A stretch of 52,760 nt of DNA from an uncultured Pseudomonadota bacterium (GCA_903920205.1 CAIXLI010000205.1:1-52760); one strand, 5' to 3'; positions 1 to 8,934 are shown, counted from the stretch's first letter. Notes: generated from the letters alone by a model not told the origin. Numbers and translations are program-made.

Positions 1-34
1 AAAAGGCAAGGAAAGCCTTCAACTTAAACGACAT
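1..34 (-). CDS. possible 5' end of a gene running off the window
   Basis: An ATG on the minus strand at 34 opens a frame that stays open to the window edge and reads MSFKLKAFLAF, which resembles the first residues of a signal peptide (basic then hydrophobic). Only eleven codons are visible and no convincing ribosome site lies just upstream. The stretch 35-167 holds nothing else I can support. This is a weak call, given only because the region lies downstream of xseA on the same strand. Confidence 0.15.
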   Translation of the reverse strand, partial: MSFKLKAFLAF

Positions 35-167
35 ATCGCAGCTTGGGACACCGATTTCCTCTACAATGTGATCGCATGTTAACTCAGTCGATTGCCCTGT
101 TGCCGATGTTACATTATGAGGCTTAAACCATCCTTCATGACTCGCCTACGGATGCATGTTGCCCCCC

Positions 168-1682
168 CTACTCCGCCACCACCCCTGTTTTCCCATCTTG
201 GAATTCAATCACGAGTTTATCGCCGGATGTTGTTTGGCTGGCGCTGGAGATAATGCCGCCTTTGGCGTTTTGCACTAAAGCGTAGCCGCGCCCCAAGACA
301 GCTCGGGGAGACAAGTGACCGAGGACAGAGCCTTTGTTCTCCAGCTGGTTCGCTTTGCGCGTAAAAATTTCGCGCCAGGCAAAATCCATCTTCTGTTCGG
401 CGTTCGCCAAACGCTGGGTCGCCAGAGTGAGAATATCGCGGGGGTGTCGCAAGCGGCTTGCGGATTCGGTAACTCTTGCGGTGCTGCGGTCATGAAAGCC
501 GCGCCATGCGAAAGTCAATTTTTTATCGGCGTTTTCCAAACGCTGCGCCGCTAGGCGCACGACATCGCGGGGATGACGGAGACGACCTGCAGCTTCGGCG
601 GTTTGAGCGCGGCGGCGGTCGAAAAAGCCGCGCCATGCAAGCAACAAGCGTTCGGTCTTTTCGTCTAATCTTTGCGCCAAGGGTTCTATCGCTCGAGCAG
701 GGTCGCCCAAAGCGCGTCCCGTCAAGCGCAGGCGTTCACATCGATCTTGCATTAAGCGTATCGCGGCTTGGAACAAACGGTTCCCGTCATCGACCACTTG
801 CGCCAATAAATCTTCGCGCACCGGCACGGCTTTTTCCGCCGCCGCTGTGGGAGTCGGGGCGCGAAGGTCAGCGGCAAAATCGATCAAAGTCGTATCGGTT
901 TCGTGACCCACGGCAGAGATAACGGGGATAACGCTTTCCGCCACGGCACGAACGACGTTTTCTTCGTTGAACGGCATCAAATCTTCGACGCTGCCGCCGC
1001 CTCGGGCAATGATAAGGACATCGGGACGGGGAGTCTTTCCCGTTTTTGGCAGAGCGTTAAAGCCGCGTATCGCCGCCGTGATTTGTTCAGCCGCCCCCTC
1101 GCCCTGAACCGCTACAGGCCAAACCAAGACACGACGCGGAAAACGTTCCGCCAATCTGTGCAAAATATCGCGGATAACCGCGCCTGTCGGCGAAGTTACC
1201 ACGCCGATCGCCTCTGGCAGATAGGGCAAGTCGCGTTTGCGTGAGGCGTCAAACAGCCCTTCGGCGGCAAGCTTTTTCTTGCGCTCCTCCAGCATCTTCA
1301 GCAACGCGCCGATGCCCGCCAGAGCCATGCCTTCGATGACCAACTGATACTTCGATTGTCCAGCAAATGTCGTCAAACGACCCGTGCAAACGACTTCCAT
1401 CCCCACGGCAGGCTTTATCCCCAGCCGCCCCACCTGCCCGCGCCAGCATACCGATGCCAAAACAGCAGTGCCTTCTTTCAGCGTCAGATACATATGACCG
1501 CTGGAATGCAGCTTGCAGTCGGAAATCTCGCCTCGTACGCGAACGAGACCGAAGGTTTCCTCGACCGTCTTTTTGACAAGCCCCGACAACTCGCTAACGC
1601 TGAATTCAGGCGCGTTAGCTCCTGCGCGGGGCGCATCAAAAAGAGAAGGCGGTGGAGAAGATGGTGACATAAGGGGCAGCAT
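168..1682 (-). CDS. xseA: Exodeoxyribonuclease VII large subunit
   Basis: Catalytic subunit of exonuclease VII, which degrades single-stranded DNA from both ends and works in mismatch repair and DNA damage processing with the small subunit XseB (not in this window). The 504-residue product has the N-terminal OB-fold (about residues 25-125) followed by the nuclease core, with the family signatures [23 protein letters not shown] and [12 protein letters not shown] near residues 225-285. The helical region after residue 300 contains about three copies of a ~43-residue unit (AWRGFFDRR / AWRGFHDRS / AWREIFTRK, each followed by a version of RLRHPRD), so it is slightly longer than usual for the family. 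The start at 1682 is uncertain; an in-frame ATG at 1670 is equally possible and neither has a good ribosome site. It is divergent from purD. Confidence 0.95.
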   Translation of the reverse strand: MLPLMSPSSPPPSLFDAPRAGANAPEFSVSELSGLVKKTVEETFGLVRVRGEISDCKLHSSGHMYLTLKEGTAVLASVCWRGQVGRLGIKPAVGMEVVCTGRLTTFAGQSKYQLVIEGMALAGIGALLKMLEERKKKLAAEGLFDASRKRDLPYLPEAIGVVTSPTGAVIRDILHRLAERFPRRVLVWPVAVQGEGAAEQITAAIRGFNALPKTGKTPRPDVLIIARGGGSVEDLMPFNEENVVRAVAESVIPVISAVGHETDTTLIDFAADLRAPTPTAAAEKAVPVREDLLAQVVDDGNRLFQAAIRLMQDRCERLRLTGRALGDPARAIEPLAQRLDEKTERLLLAWRGFFDRRRAQTAEAAGRLRHPRDVVRLAAQRLENADKKLTFAWRGFHDRSTARVTESASRLRHPRDILTLATQRLANAEQKMDFAWREIFTRKANQLENKGSVLGHLSPRAVLGRGYALVQNAKGGIISSASQTTSGDKLVIEFQDGKTGVVAE

Positions 1683-1693
1683 ACCGAACTCGT

Positions 1694-1755
1694 CATTCCG
1701 GCGAAAGCCGGAATCCTGATTATAAACTTTAATTCTTTAAGCGGAGACGCTGGTT
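1694..1755 (+). repeat. truncated copy of a dispersed palindromic element (family A)
   Basis: The hairpin CATTCCGGCGAAAGCCGG at 1694 onward, then GATTATAAACTTT and AGACGCTG, matches the left part of the longer elements at 14435-14543 and 29403-29508, but the right-hand inverted arm is missing. It sits between xseA and purD. The end coordinate is approximate. Confidence 0.6.
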
Positions 1756-1768
1756 AATAACGCTTTGC

Positions 1769-1797
1769 TTGCGAGAAAGCCCTGTAGCGGGTTATAT
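1769..1797 (+). promoter_or_regulatory. possible sigma70-type promoter for purD
   Basis: TTGCGA at 1769 and TTATAT at 1792 are separated by 17 bases and lie just upstream of purD (start 1825). The match to consensus is moderate and there is no other support. Confidence 0.3.
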
Positions 1798-1824
1798 ACC
1801 CCCACCTCATTCGGAGACTAAAAA

Positions 1825-3108
1825 ATGAAAGTTCTGGTCGTAGGCGGCGGCGGGCGTGAACATGCGCTTTGTAACGCGATTGTGGCATCGCCTTTATGCG
1901 AAAAACTGTATTGCGCCCCAGGGAATGCAGGCATTGCTGCCGTTGCCGAATGTTGGCCTATCGCTACGGATAAAGTCGCAGAGATCACGGCGGCGGCAAA
2001 GGCGCATGATGTAGATTTTGTTGTCATCGGCCCTGAAATTCCCCTCGCCCTCGGTCTTGCCGATGCCCTAATTGCGGTGGGGATTCCCAGCTTCGGCCCT
2101 AGTGCCTTGGCGGCGGAATTGGAAAGTTCCAAAGGATTTATGAAAGACCTTTGCGCACGGGCTGGCGTGCCGACTGCCGCCTACAAACGCTTCACCGATG
2201 CCGAAGGCGCACGCGCTTATGTCCGAGAACAAGGAGCGCCTATCGTGGTCAAGGCTGACGGTCTCGCAGCGGGTAAAGGCGTGACCGTCGCACGTTCCGT
2301 CGAAGAAGCGATTGCCGCCATCGACGACGCGATGATCGATCAAGCCTTCGGCGCATCCGGCGCGGAAATCGTGATCGAGGAATGTATGGAAGGCGAAGAG
2401 GTCAGTTTCTTCGCTCTTGCCGACGGAAAAACCACCCGCTTTTTCGCCACGGCGCAAGACCACAAGGCAGTTTTCGACGGTGACAAAGGCCCCAACACAG
2501 GCGGCATGGGCGCCTATTCCCCCGCGCCGATCATCGACGAAGCCATGAAGCAACGCATCATGCGCGAGATCATCGAGCCGACCGCCGCCGAGATGGAAAA
2601 GATGGGACGCCCCTTCTCCGGCGTCCTGTTTGCCGGACTGATGATGACCAAAACGGGGCCGAGGCTGATTGAATTTAACGCTCGTTTCGGCGATCCCGAA
2701 ACCGAAGTCATGATCCCGCGCCTGAAATCCGACCTCCTCGCGCTGCTTTACGCGTGCAGCAAAGGCATGTTGGACGGCGTCGACATAGCATGGCACGATA
2801 CGGCGGCGCTGACCGTCGTTATGGCGGCGCAGGGCTATCCGGGCTCTTATCAAAAAGGCACCGTTATTCATGGCCTCGACCGCGCCGCAACCATCCCCCA
2901 TACCACCGTGATTCACGCAGGAACCCAGCTTAACGCGGGGGGAGAAATAACAGCCAACGGAGGCCGCGTTTTGTGCATAACCGCCACCGCCCCCACCATC
3001 GCAGAGGCGCAGAAACTGGCTTATCAAGCCGTCGACCAGATCGACTGGCGAGAGGGATTCTGCCGCCGCGACATCGGCTGGCGCGCCCTTGTAAGGAACC
3101 CCGCTTAA
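1825..3108 (+). CDS. purD: Phosphoribosylamine--glycine ligase (GAR synthetase)
   Basis: Second step of purine synthesis: ATP-dependent joining of glycine to 5-phosphoribosylamine in the cytoplasm. The 427-residue length is typical. The N-terminus [15 protein letters not shown] is the classic PurD opening, followed by the ATP-grasp region with [13 protein letters not shown] (about 140-155), [10 protein letters not shown], the [20 protein letters not shown] block (about 210-230) and the metal-binding [11 protein letters not shown] (about 280-290). The ribosome site GGAGA lies eight bases before the ATG. It is divergent from xseA and ends 52 bp before a tRNA gene. Confidence 0.97.
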   Translation: MKVLVVGGGGREHALCNAIVASPLCEKLYCAPGNAGIAAVAECWPIATDKVAEITAAAKAHDVDFVVIGPEIPLALGLADALIAVGIPSFGPSALAAELESSKGFMKDLCARAGVPTAAYKRFTDAEGARAYVREQGAPIVVKADGLAAGKGVTVARSVEEAIAAIDDAMIDQAFGASGAEIVIEECMEGEEVSFFALADGKTTRFFATAQDHKAVFDGDKGPNTGGMGAYSPAPIIDEAMKQRIMREIIEPTAAEMEKMGRPFSGVLFAGLMMTKTGPRLIEFNARFGDPETEVMIPRLKSDLLALLYACSKGMLDGVDIAWHDTAALTVVMAAQGYPGSYQKGTVIHGLDRAATIPHTTVIHAGTQLNAGGEITANGGRVLCITATAPTIAEAQKLAYQAVDQIDWREGFCRRDIGWRALVRNPA

Positions 3109-3160
3109 ACCCTTGGACGGCGAGAAAAATATTTGTTATCCCTAGCCTTCGTTTCTGACT

Positions 3161-3236
3161 GGGCCTGTAGTTCAGCGGTTAGAACGCACCGCTCATAACG
3201 GTGTTGTCGCAGGTTCGAATCCTGCCGGGCCCACCA
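3161..3236 (+). tRNA. tRNA with CAT anticodon (elongator Met or Ile2)
   Basis: A 76-base cloverleaf with encoded CCA. The acceptor stem GGGCCTG pairs with CGGGCCC (one G-U), the anticodon stem CACCG/CGGTG encloses the loop CTCATAA, and the T-arm holds GGTTCGAATCC. The anticodon CAT fits elongator tRNA-Met or the lysidine-modified tRNA-Ile2; it is not the initiator, because positions 1 and 72 pair and the anticodon stem lacks the three G-C pairs. I lean to Ile2 from the GGGCC acceptor, but the choice needs identity-element scoring. A conserved repeat begins directly after the CCA. Confidence 0.93.
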
Positions 3237-3329
3237 GCCTTCGTTAACGAAGTGAGCGGAGGCTGCCGCGGCGTAGTCCAAAGGGCAAAAAGCTGGGCTT
3301 GTTTCTGTTCGCTACGGCTCGTCAAGCCG
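3237..3329 (+). repeat. tRNA-trailing repeat, copy 1
   Basis: Starts at the first base after the tRNA CCA and is about 80 % identical to the sequence directly after tRNA-Tyr at 50329-50419. Shared blocks include GAAGTGAGC, AGGCTG, GCGTAG, CCAAAGGGC and CTGTTCGCTAC, ending in CAAGCCG. The first 27 bases can fold as a hairpin (CTTC/GAAG inside AGCCT/AGGCT) whose stems are kept in both copies while the loop changes. Confidence 0.75.
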
Positions 3330-3557
3330 TTGCCTCAAATTTTTTCATCTTTTTGTGGCGAAAGCCCTTCCCTCTCCGTCAAAACTTTCACGGAACGAAG
3401 CATGGCTTACCCCTTGAAACTATAGGCAATTCCCTTGCGAGGAAAGAGCGCCAAGGTCTTGTTTTTTATCTACAATTTTAGATAACTGCTCGGCATAATT
3501 ACCGGAATATTAGACAATAAATGCTTTGATGATGGAATAACAAGCTTGGTTATTCCG
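3330..3557 (+). other. non-coding gap with inverted repeat abutting the lapG-like start codon
   Basis: No gene seen. At 3534-3556 a perfect inverted repeat GGAATAAC-N7-GTTATTCC ends one base before the ATG at 3558, in the place where a ribosome site would be expected; none is visible. It could be an operator or an RNA hairpin that limits translation. The rest of the gap shows nothing recognisable. Confidence 0.5.
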
Positions 3558-4217
3558 ATGTCTATATTGAAGGTTTGGTATTTGATCCTTTTCGTTTTGA
3601 CCCTGCTTGGCGGGACAAGCCAGGCACAGGCCGACGACTATACACAGCCCCCTGCCGCTATTACAGGCAACGCGCTGGACACCCTTCACGCAGATACTCT
3701 TTTCGGACACGCCTCTGTCAGCTATCAAGACATTAAAGCCTTCACCAAGTGGAGCGATGTTCTGCAACGTCAAGCGAAGATCGACTCTACCGATAGGGTC
3801 GTGGCTTGGCAGGAATTCTTGGATTCCATCAGAGACAAGAGCAAAGATGAACAGATCGCGGCGGTGAACGACTATGTGAACGCGCTACCTTACATAACCG
3901 ACATGGACAACTATGGCGTGGAAGATCATTGGGCAACCGTTGAAGACTTCCTTGAACATAACGGCGGCGATTGCGAAGATTACGCGCTGGCTAAATATTT
4001 CTCACTCATCGAACTTGGATTTACCCCCGACCAAATGCGTTTGGTGATCTTGTATGATGCCGACAAAAACGCCGACCATGCCGTTCTGGCGATGACGCAT
4101 AACGACAAGATCGAGATATTGGACAATCAGTACAGCAGCGTGCGTGACGCCCAGACCATATCAAACTATAAGCCTATTTACGCCATTTCTCAGGAGCAAT
4201 GGTGGCGCTATCTGTAA
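3558..4217 (+). CDS. LapG-like periplasmic transglutaminase-type cysteine protease
   Basis: A 219-residue member of the bacterial transglutaminase-like cysteine proteinase family (BTLCP/DUF920), to which LapG belongs. LapG cleaves surface adhesins in the periplasm at di-alanine (T/PAAG) motifs. A signal peptide is visible (MSILKVWYLILFVLTLLGG then AQA-DD). The catalytic Cys is in GGDCEDYALAKYF, the His in NADHAVLAM and the Asp in EILDNQYSS, in the order and spacing of the LapG triad. The ATG at 3558 is preferred over a TTG at 3546 because the signal peptide begins there. It converges on tpsA, sharing a bidirectional terminator, which suggests that TpsA may be its substrate; no LapD-like c-di-GMP receptor is in the window. 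Confidence 0.8.
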   Translation: MSILKVWYLILFVLTLLGGTSQAQADDYTQPPAAITGNALDTLHADTLFGHASVSYQDIKAFTKWSDVLQRQAKIDSTDRVVAWQEFLDSIRDKSKDEQIAAVNDYVNALPYITDMDNYGVEDHWATVEDFLEHNGGDCEDYALAKYFSLIELGFTPDQMRLVILYDADKNADHAVLAMTHNDKIEILDNQYSSVRDAQTISNYKPIYAISQEQWWRYL

Positions 4218-4244
4218 ATGCAAAAGTCGTCATTCTCCTCAAAA

Positions 4245-4271
4245 AAAAGAGCCGCATATAGCGGCTCTTTT
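4245..4271. terminator. bidirectional Rho-independent terminator
   Basis: AAAAGAGCCGC, a five-base ATATA loop, then GCGGCTCTTTT. It has A-run and T-run on opposite sides, so it can end both the lapG-like gene (+) and tpsA (-), which converge here. Confidence 0.9.
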
Positions 4272-4292
4272 GATTTTAGACTTAACCCAGAA

Positions 4293-7200
4293 TTACTGAG
4301 CGAGGCCACAAGACTTGTTGTCGAGGAAGCTGTTGCCACAGGCAATGGATTCATCCGTGGCACCGCCGCGTCCATTTCCGCCCGCTGCAGGAGCCATAGC
4401 GTTCAACTCTTCAGGAGTCAGTCCTGCGGTTTCCGTATGGCTTCCTCCTGCCGCCGGAGAGATGGCGTTAAAGATGCTCGCAATGTCGCCGCCCCTTCCT
4501 TGCGGAGGTGCTTTGATGCTCACATTCGTATCAAGCGTATGAATTTCATAGGGCTTGAAGGGAAGATTCTGAACAATAACATTGTTGTTATAGGAAAGAA
4601 TCGGACGGCCCAGAGGATCAATGCGAATAAATGACCCCGCAGGAAAGGTACTGACCGGGGCCGGATTAATCGTCAGGTCACCTGCCGCATAGCTGATCGT
4701 ATAGTTAGCCTCGACCGCGCCGCTCGCCGTCAGTGTGCCCTTATAGGTGCCCACGCTGGCCGTTGCAGGCGTGCCCGATACAACTGTCGGAGCCGTCGTC
4801 AGCTTCGAGGCGTCGTCGCCATTCACAAAGCCGCTATAACTCGCCGTCAGACTCGGCATGACGCCGCCATAAGTCACATGCTGGTTATCAGCCGCAATCA
4901 AAAGCTCGGCCTTGCCAATAATCAGGTCGCCTGCCGCATAGCTAATGGTATAGTTGGCATCAACCGCGCCGCTCGCTGTTAGGGTTCCTTCATAGGTACC
5001 TGCGTTAGCATTCGCCGCAGTGCCCGACACAACAGTCGGAGCCGTTGTCAGTTTCGACGCGTCGTCGCCGTTCACGAAGCCAGTATAACTTGCCGTCAGT
5101 GTCGGCATAATGCCGCCATAGGTCATGCCCTTGCTGTCAGCCGTAATCAGCAGCCTCGCGGGATCAATGGTCAGGTCGCCTGCCGCATAGCTGATGGTGT
5201 AGTTACCATCAACCGCGCCACTCGCCGTCAGGGTTCCCGTATAGGTACCTGCATTAGCCGTCGCCGCCGTGCCCGACACAACAGTTGGGGCCGCGGTCAG
5301 TTTCGACGCGTCATCGCCATTCACAAAGCCGCTATAGCTTGCCGTCAGGGCTGGCATCACGCCGCCATAGGTCATGCTCTTGCTGTCAGCCGTGATCAAC
5401 AGACTGGCCTTGCCGATTGTCAGGTCACCCGCCACATAGCTGATGGTATAGTTTTTATCCACGGCTCCCTTCGCGGTGATCGTGTCCGTATAGGTTCCCG
5501 CGCCAGCCGTCGCCAGAGTCGCGGAAGTAACGGTCGGCTTTTTTGTCAGGCTGGAGGAATTGTCGCCGTTCACAAAGCCGCTATAGCTGACGGTCAAAGT
5601 CGGCATGGTGCCGCCATAGGTCATGCTCTTGTCGTCCGCCTTGATAATAAGCGCTGCCTTATTAATCGTCAGATCGCCTTTTACATAGCAGATCGTGTAG
5701 TTGTTATCGACGGCACCTTTCGCGGTGATGGTGTTATAATAGGTTCCCGCATCGGCAGTCGCAGGAGTGGCGGAAGTAACAGTCGGCTTCGTCGTCAGGC
5801 TGGACGAATTGTCGCCGTTCACAAAGCCGCTATAGCTGACTGTCAGGGTCGGCATGCTGCCGCCATAGGTCATGGTCTTGTCATTCGCCGTAATTTTCAG
5901 CGCCGCCTTGTTGATTGTTAGATCGCCCGCGACATAGCTGATCGTATAATTACTATCGACCGCACCACTTGCCGTCAGCGTGTTCGCATAAGTTCCCGCG
6001 TTAGCCGTCGCCGGAGTCGCGGAAGTAACTGTCGGTTTCTTCGTCAGGCTGAACGAATTGTCGCCGTTCACAAAGCCGCTATAGCTGACGGTCAGGGTCG
6101 GCATGCTGCCGCCATAGGTCATGCTCTTGTCATCCGCCGTAATTTTCAGCGCCGCCTTGTTGATTGTTAGATCACCTTTCACATAGCTGATCGTGTAGTT
6201 GCTATCGACAGCACCTTTCGCGGTGATGGTGTTATAATAGGTTCCCGCATCGGCAGTCGCCTGAGTGGCGGAAGTAACAGTCGGCTTCGTCGTCAGGCTG
6301 AACGAATTGTCGCCGTTCACAAAGCCGCTATAGCTGACCGTAAGGGTCGGCATAGCGCCGCCATAGGTCATGATCTTGTCGTCCGCCGTGATGGTCAACT
6401 TCGCTGGCGAAATCGTGAAAGTGTTGCCGACATAGGTAATCGCATAATTACCAGCGCCGCTGGCGGTGAGTGTCCCTTGCAGGATATTGTATGTACCGAC
6501 ATTCTCCCCGGTAGTGCGCGTCAGCGCACCGATAAAGCTGTCGCCGCTCAAAAGCGTACCGGTATAGGTGTAGGTCAGCAACGAGGGGTCAAGAGAACCA
6601 TAAATTTTCGTTCCTGAATCCGCTGCAACCCGCAAATAAGTGACAGGCAGAGGGTCCAACACGCCACAGCCAACACCGCCCGCGGCGAAGCAGTCACTAT
6701 TGCCACTGATCGTCTTGCCATCGATGGTGATGGATCCGCCATTCGCGTTGTGTACGAATGTGTTAGAATTTCCAAAGTTGTTAAAAGCTAGCGTTGAGCC
6801 ATTTTCGATCAGCCTGATTCCTCCAACCGACGAGACGAGAGGCGATGTCGTGTCGATGATGACCGAATTTGTGCTGACATCCCCACTTGTTCTGTCGCAA
6901 GCACAACCGGCCGCAATACCTTTGATGGTCACATTCCCGCCACGCACATAGATAGATGTATTGTTGATCGAAACGCTGCCTGCAATCAGATTCAGATTTC
7001 CGCCCAAGGAAGAGCCAAGCCCCTTCAGGTAAAACGTACCATGATTGATAGCGATGTTGTTGCCAGCAAGGAAAGTAACGGAACCGCCAACAGTCCTTAC
7101 ATAATTATTGTTAAGCGTAATGGTTCCCGTTCCCGCCCTCAGGGAAGTCGAAATGCCGTTAATTGTTCCTGTAATGTTGGAACCCGACACGCCCGCAACA

Positions 7201-8609
7201 AGAAACAAACTAGCAGTCGGATGCGTCATGTTGATATCAGCCCCGATGTTAAGAGTCTTGTTGGCCCATAACACGACATTCGACGACGAAGCGTTGATCG
7301 TAGCAACGCCGATGGTGGAGGTTCCTGTCGCAGGAAGCGAGGAATTCCATGCCACGCCGGTTGCGGAGATATTAATCGTATCGGGATCAAGCAGCCAGCT
7401 GCCCGTAGCGCCCGAGGGAGCCAAGGCATCTACAATCGCGCCTTCGACATAAATAACGTTTTGCGAAGAAGTTTCGACTGTGCCGCCGTTGCCGCCCTGC
7501 GCCCCGCCGCGCGCCGAGAGTTGTCCCTGAGCGACTGTCGCATTTTCAGACCATGCGATGACCGAGCCGCCATTGCCATTTTCGGTAGCATCGGCCTTAA
7601 TCACGGCATCCTTGGTGATGGTGACATTCATGGCAGTTGCCAAGGTTCCCTGACCACGGCTATCGCCGCCGATTTTGACCGCGCCGCCACCAGTGGTGCC
7701 GGAGGCATCAATCTTACCGCTAACCTGAACATCGGCGCCCTGTCCCGTCAGGACGACTTCGCCATTCACGTTCTTCAGGCCACGCGCCTGAATATAGCCC
7801 GAGTCATTAATGACAGAGCTAACAACATCGCTCGCAGTCGCCGCCGTCATCAGAACCTTGCCGCCATCGGCGATAATCGACCCTGAATTCTCTGCGGTCA
7901 ACGTTCTGTGACCGGAACCTTCAGAAGACGCGACGGCGAAGCTCAACAGCCCGTCGCCGGAAAAATCCACTGCAAAAGTATCGGCAGCGGCAAGTTGCAC
8001 CTTATTGCCTTCAATGACGCCGCTGTTACGCACAGTCGGGGCCACTAACGCAGCCAGACCAGTCTCTGCGACTGTAATATGCCCTTGGTTCTCAACGATG
8101 GCATCAGGATTACCCGGGCGGTTGAAAACTAGCTCTTTCTTGGAAAGAGCATCATTGGACATATCAGCCGTCGTGGCGACAAACCCCGCCGTATTAATTC
8201 TGCCGTTAGGGCCAATCAAGACGCCATTCGGATTGATGACGACAATACGACCATTGGCAATAAGGCTGCCGTCAAGCGCGCTGAGCTGCGTGCTGTTGAC
8301 AACACGGTTCACGGCAATCGAATTGGCGCCGGGTTGATAAAAATGCGTCACTTCCCCTTTGCCAATATTAAAAGAAGCCCAATCGATTAAAGTACGATCG
8401 GAGGATTGCCTGATTTGAAGTTCGCTGGGCGTATTGATGATCGTCGTGTTTCCGCTAACAACTGTACCGTTTTGCGGATTTGCTTGGGCGGCCTCTGGAA
8501 CCAAAGCGCCAACAAAAACGGCACTGACCAAGAGAACCACACGGGCGCAACCCTTCAAGGTATTTACAACGGGGGTGCGAAAGCGAGCGATAACGATAGA
8601 GGTGATCAT
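4293..8609 (-). CDS. Two-partner-secretion exoprotein (filamentous haemagglutinin type, MBG repeats)
   Basis: A 1438-residue secreted adhesin of the TpsA family. The ATG at 8609 is chosen because it gives a normal long signal peptide (MITSIVIARF... ending near EAAQANPQNG); a longer frame to 8714 has an unlikely N-terminus. The TPS secretion domain follows, with NPNGVLIGPNGRIN and WASFNIGKGEVTHF. The middle is a beta-helix-like region, then one divergent and seven near-identical 83-residue MBG/YDG-type repeats (DNA 4656-6398). The C-terminus has two PAAG motifs (residues 1385-1388 and 1407-1410) and a Cys pair (C1424 and C1434, last 15 residues), as in the HMW1 surface anchor. TpsB is divergent upstream; a LapG-like protease is convergent downstream. 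The cargo role (adhesion or biofilm) is inferred from family. Confidence 0.9.
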   Translation of the reverse strand: MITSIVIARFRTPVVNTLKGCARVVLLVSAVFVGALVPEAAQANPQNGTVVSGNTTIINTPSELQIRQSSDRTLIDWASFNIGKGEVTHFYQPGANSIAVNRVVNSTQLSALDGSLIANGRIVVINPNGVLIGPNGRINTAGFVATTADMSNDALSKKELVFNRPGNPDAIVENQGHITVAETGLAALVAPTVRNSGVIEGNKVQLAAADTFAVDFSGDGLLSFAVASSEGSGHRTLTAENSGSIIADGGKVLMTAATASDVVSSVINDSGYIQARGLKNVNGEVVLTGQGADVQVSGKIDASGTTGGGAVKIGGDSRGQGTLATAMNVTITKDAVIKADATENGNGGSVIAWSENATVAQGQLSARGGAQGGNGGTVETSSQNVIYVEGAIVDALAPSGATGSWLLDPDTINISATGVAWNSSLPATGTSTIGVATINASSSNVVLWANKTLNIGADINMTHPTASLFLVAGVSGSNITGTINGISTSLRAGTGTITLNNNYVRTVGGSVTFLAGNNIAINHGTFYLKGLGSSLGGNLNLIAGSVSINNTSIYVRGGNVTIKGIAAGCACDRTSGDVSTNSVIIDTTSPLVSSVGGIRLIENGSTLAFNNFGNSNTFVHNANGGSITIDGKTISGNSDCFAAGGVGCGVLDPLPVTYLRVAADSGTKIYGSLDPSLLTYTYTGTLLSGDSFIGALTRTTGENVGTYNILQGTLTASGAGNYAITYVGNTFTISPAKLTITADDKIMTYGGAMPTLTVSYSGFVNGDNSFSLTTKPTVTSATQATADAGTYYNTITAKGAVDSNYTISYVKGDLTINKAALKITADDKSMTYGGSMPTLTVSYSGFVNGDNSFSLTKKPTVTSATPATANAGTYANTLTASGAVDSNYTISYVAGDLTINKAALKITANDKTMTYGGSMPTLTVSYSGFVNGDNSSSLTTKPTVTSATPATADAGTYYNTITAKGAVDNNYTICYVKGDLTINKAALIIKADDKSMTYGGTMPTLTVSYSGFVNGDNSSSLTKKPTVTSATLATAGAGTYTDTITAKGAVDKNYTISYVAGDLTIGKASLLITADSKSMTYGGVMPALTASYSGFVNGDDASKLTAAPTVVSGTAATANAGTYTGTLTASGAVDGNYTISYAAGDLTIDPARLLITADSKGMTYGGIMPTLTASYTGFVNGDDASKLTTAPTVVSGTAANANAGTYEGTLTASGAVDANYTISYAAGDLIIGKAELLIAADNQHVTYGGVMPSLTASYSGFVNGDDASKLTTAPTVVSGTPATASVGTYKGTLTASGAVEANYTISYAAGDLTINPAPVSTFPAGSFIRIDPLGRPILSYNNNVIVQNLPFKPYEIHTLDTNVSIKAPPQGRGGDIASIFNAISPAAGGSHTETAGLTPEELNAMAPAAGGNGRGGATDESIACGNSFLDNKSCGLAQ
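4656..6398 (-). repeat. seven tandem 249-bp repeats encoding MBG domains
   Basis: Seven consecutive units of exactly 83 codons, each with MTYGG.MPTLT.SYSGFVNGD (the last unit has VTYGG), GTY, GAV and NYTISY landmarks. Units cluster in two subfamilies: the first four carry NGDNS and KPTVTSAT, the last three carry NGDDASKL and APTVVSGT. The strong DNA similarity makes copy-number change by recombination, and assembly collapse, likely here. Confidence 0.95.
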
Positions 8610-8934
8610 GGGACACCCAACCTTTTGGTTTTCAATAATGGTTAATAATACGTTAAACAATAATGCCAACATATGTTGAAAGAAATAAAAAGTAAAGATT
8701 TTTATTATTTTCATAAACGTCAGAACAGGAAAAGACCGACAAGAAAACCTTGGTTGTATCCCCCCAAATACCTATAGCTTTTCATTATAAAAGCGGCACC
8801 ACACCTGTGTTACTTTTGCAACAATTAGGCGGAATATCTTTCGTGACGCTATCAATCTTTATGATTCTGGCTAAAACTTGCAACACTATTATTAGACTTT
8901 ATGCCTCCCCCTCTTTGAACAAGGGTTTCCGATC
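8610..8934. promoter_or_regulatory. shared AT-rich control region of tpsA and tpsB
   Basis: A 325-bp non-coding stretch between the divergent tpsA and tpsB starts. It holds a perfect CtrA-type box (8642-8656) close to tpsA, and two copies of TTGCAACA (8816-8823 and 8878-8885) spaced 62 bases apart, about six helical turns, on the tpsB side. I see no unambiguous sigma70 promoter. Confidence 0.5.
8642..8656. promoter_or_regulatory. CtrA-type binding box TTAA-N7-TTAA
   Basis: TTAATAATACGTTAA is an exact match to the CtrA consensus TTAA-N7-TTAA of Alphaproteobacteria. It lies 33-47 bases upstream of the tpsA start codon, where it could overlap the promoter. In AT-rich DNA such a match can arise by chance about once in a few tens of kilobases. 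Confidence 0.4.

Noticed and set aside
2068-3027. A 319-codon open frame antisense to purD
   Set aside because: Composition is typical of an antisense shadow and purD is certain.
4656-6398. CRISPR-like array
   Set aside because: Units are 249 bp, contiguous and in one reading frame; these are protein repeats, not spacers.
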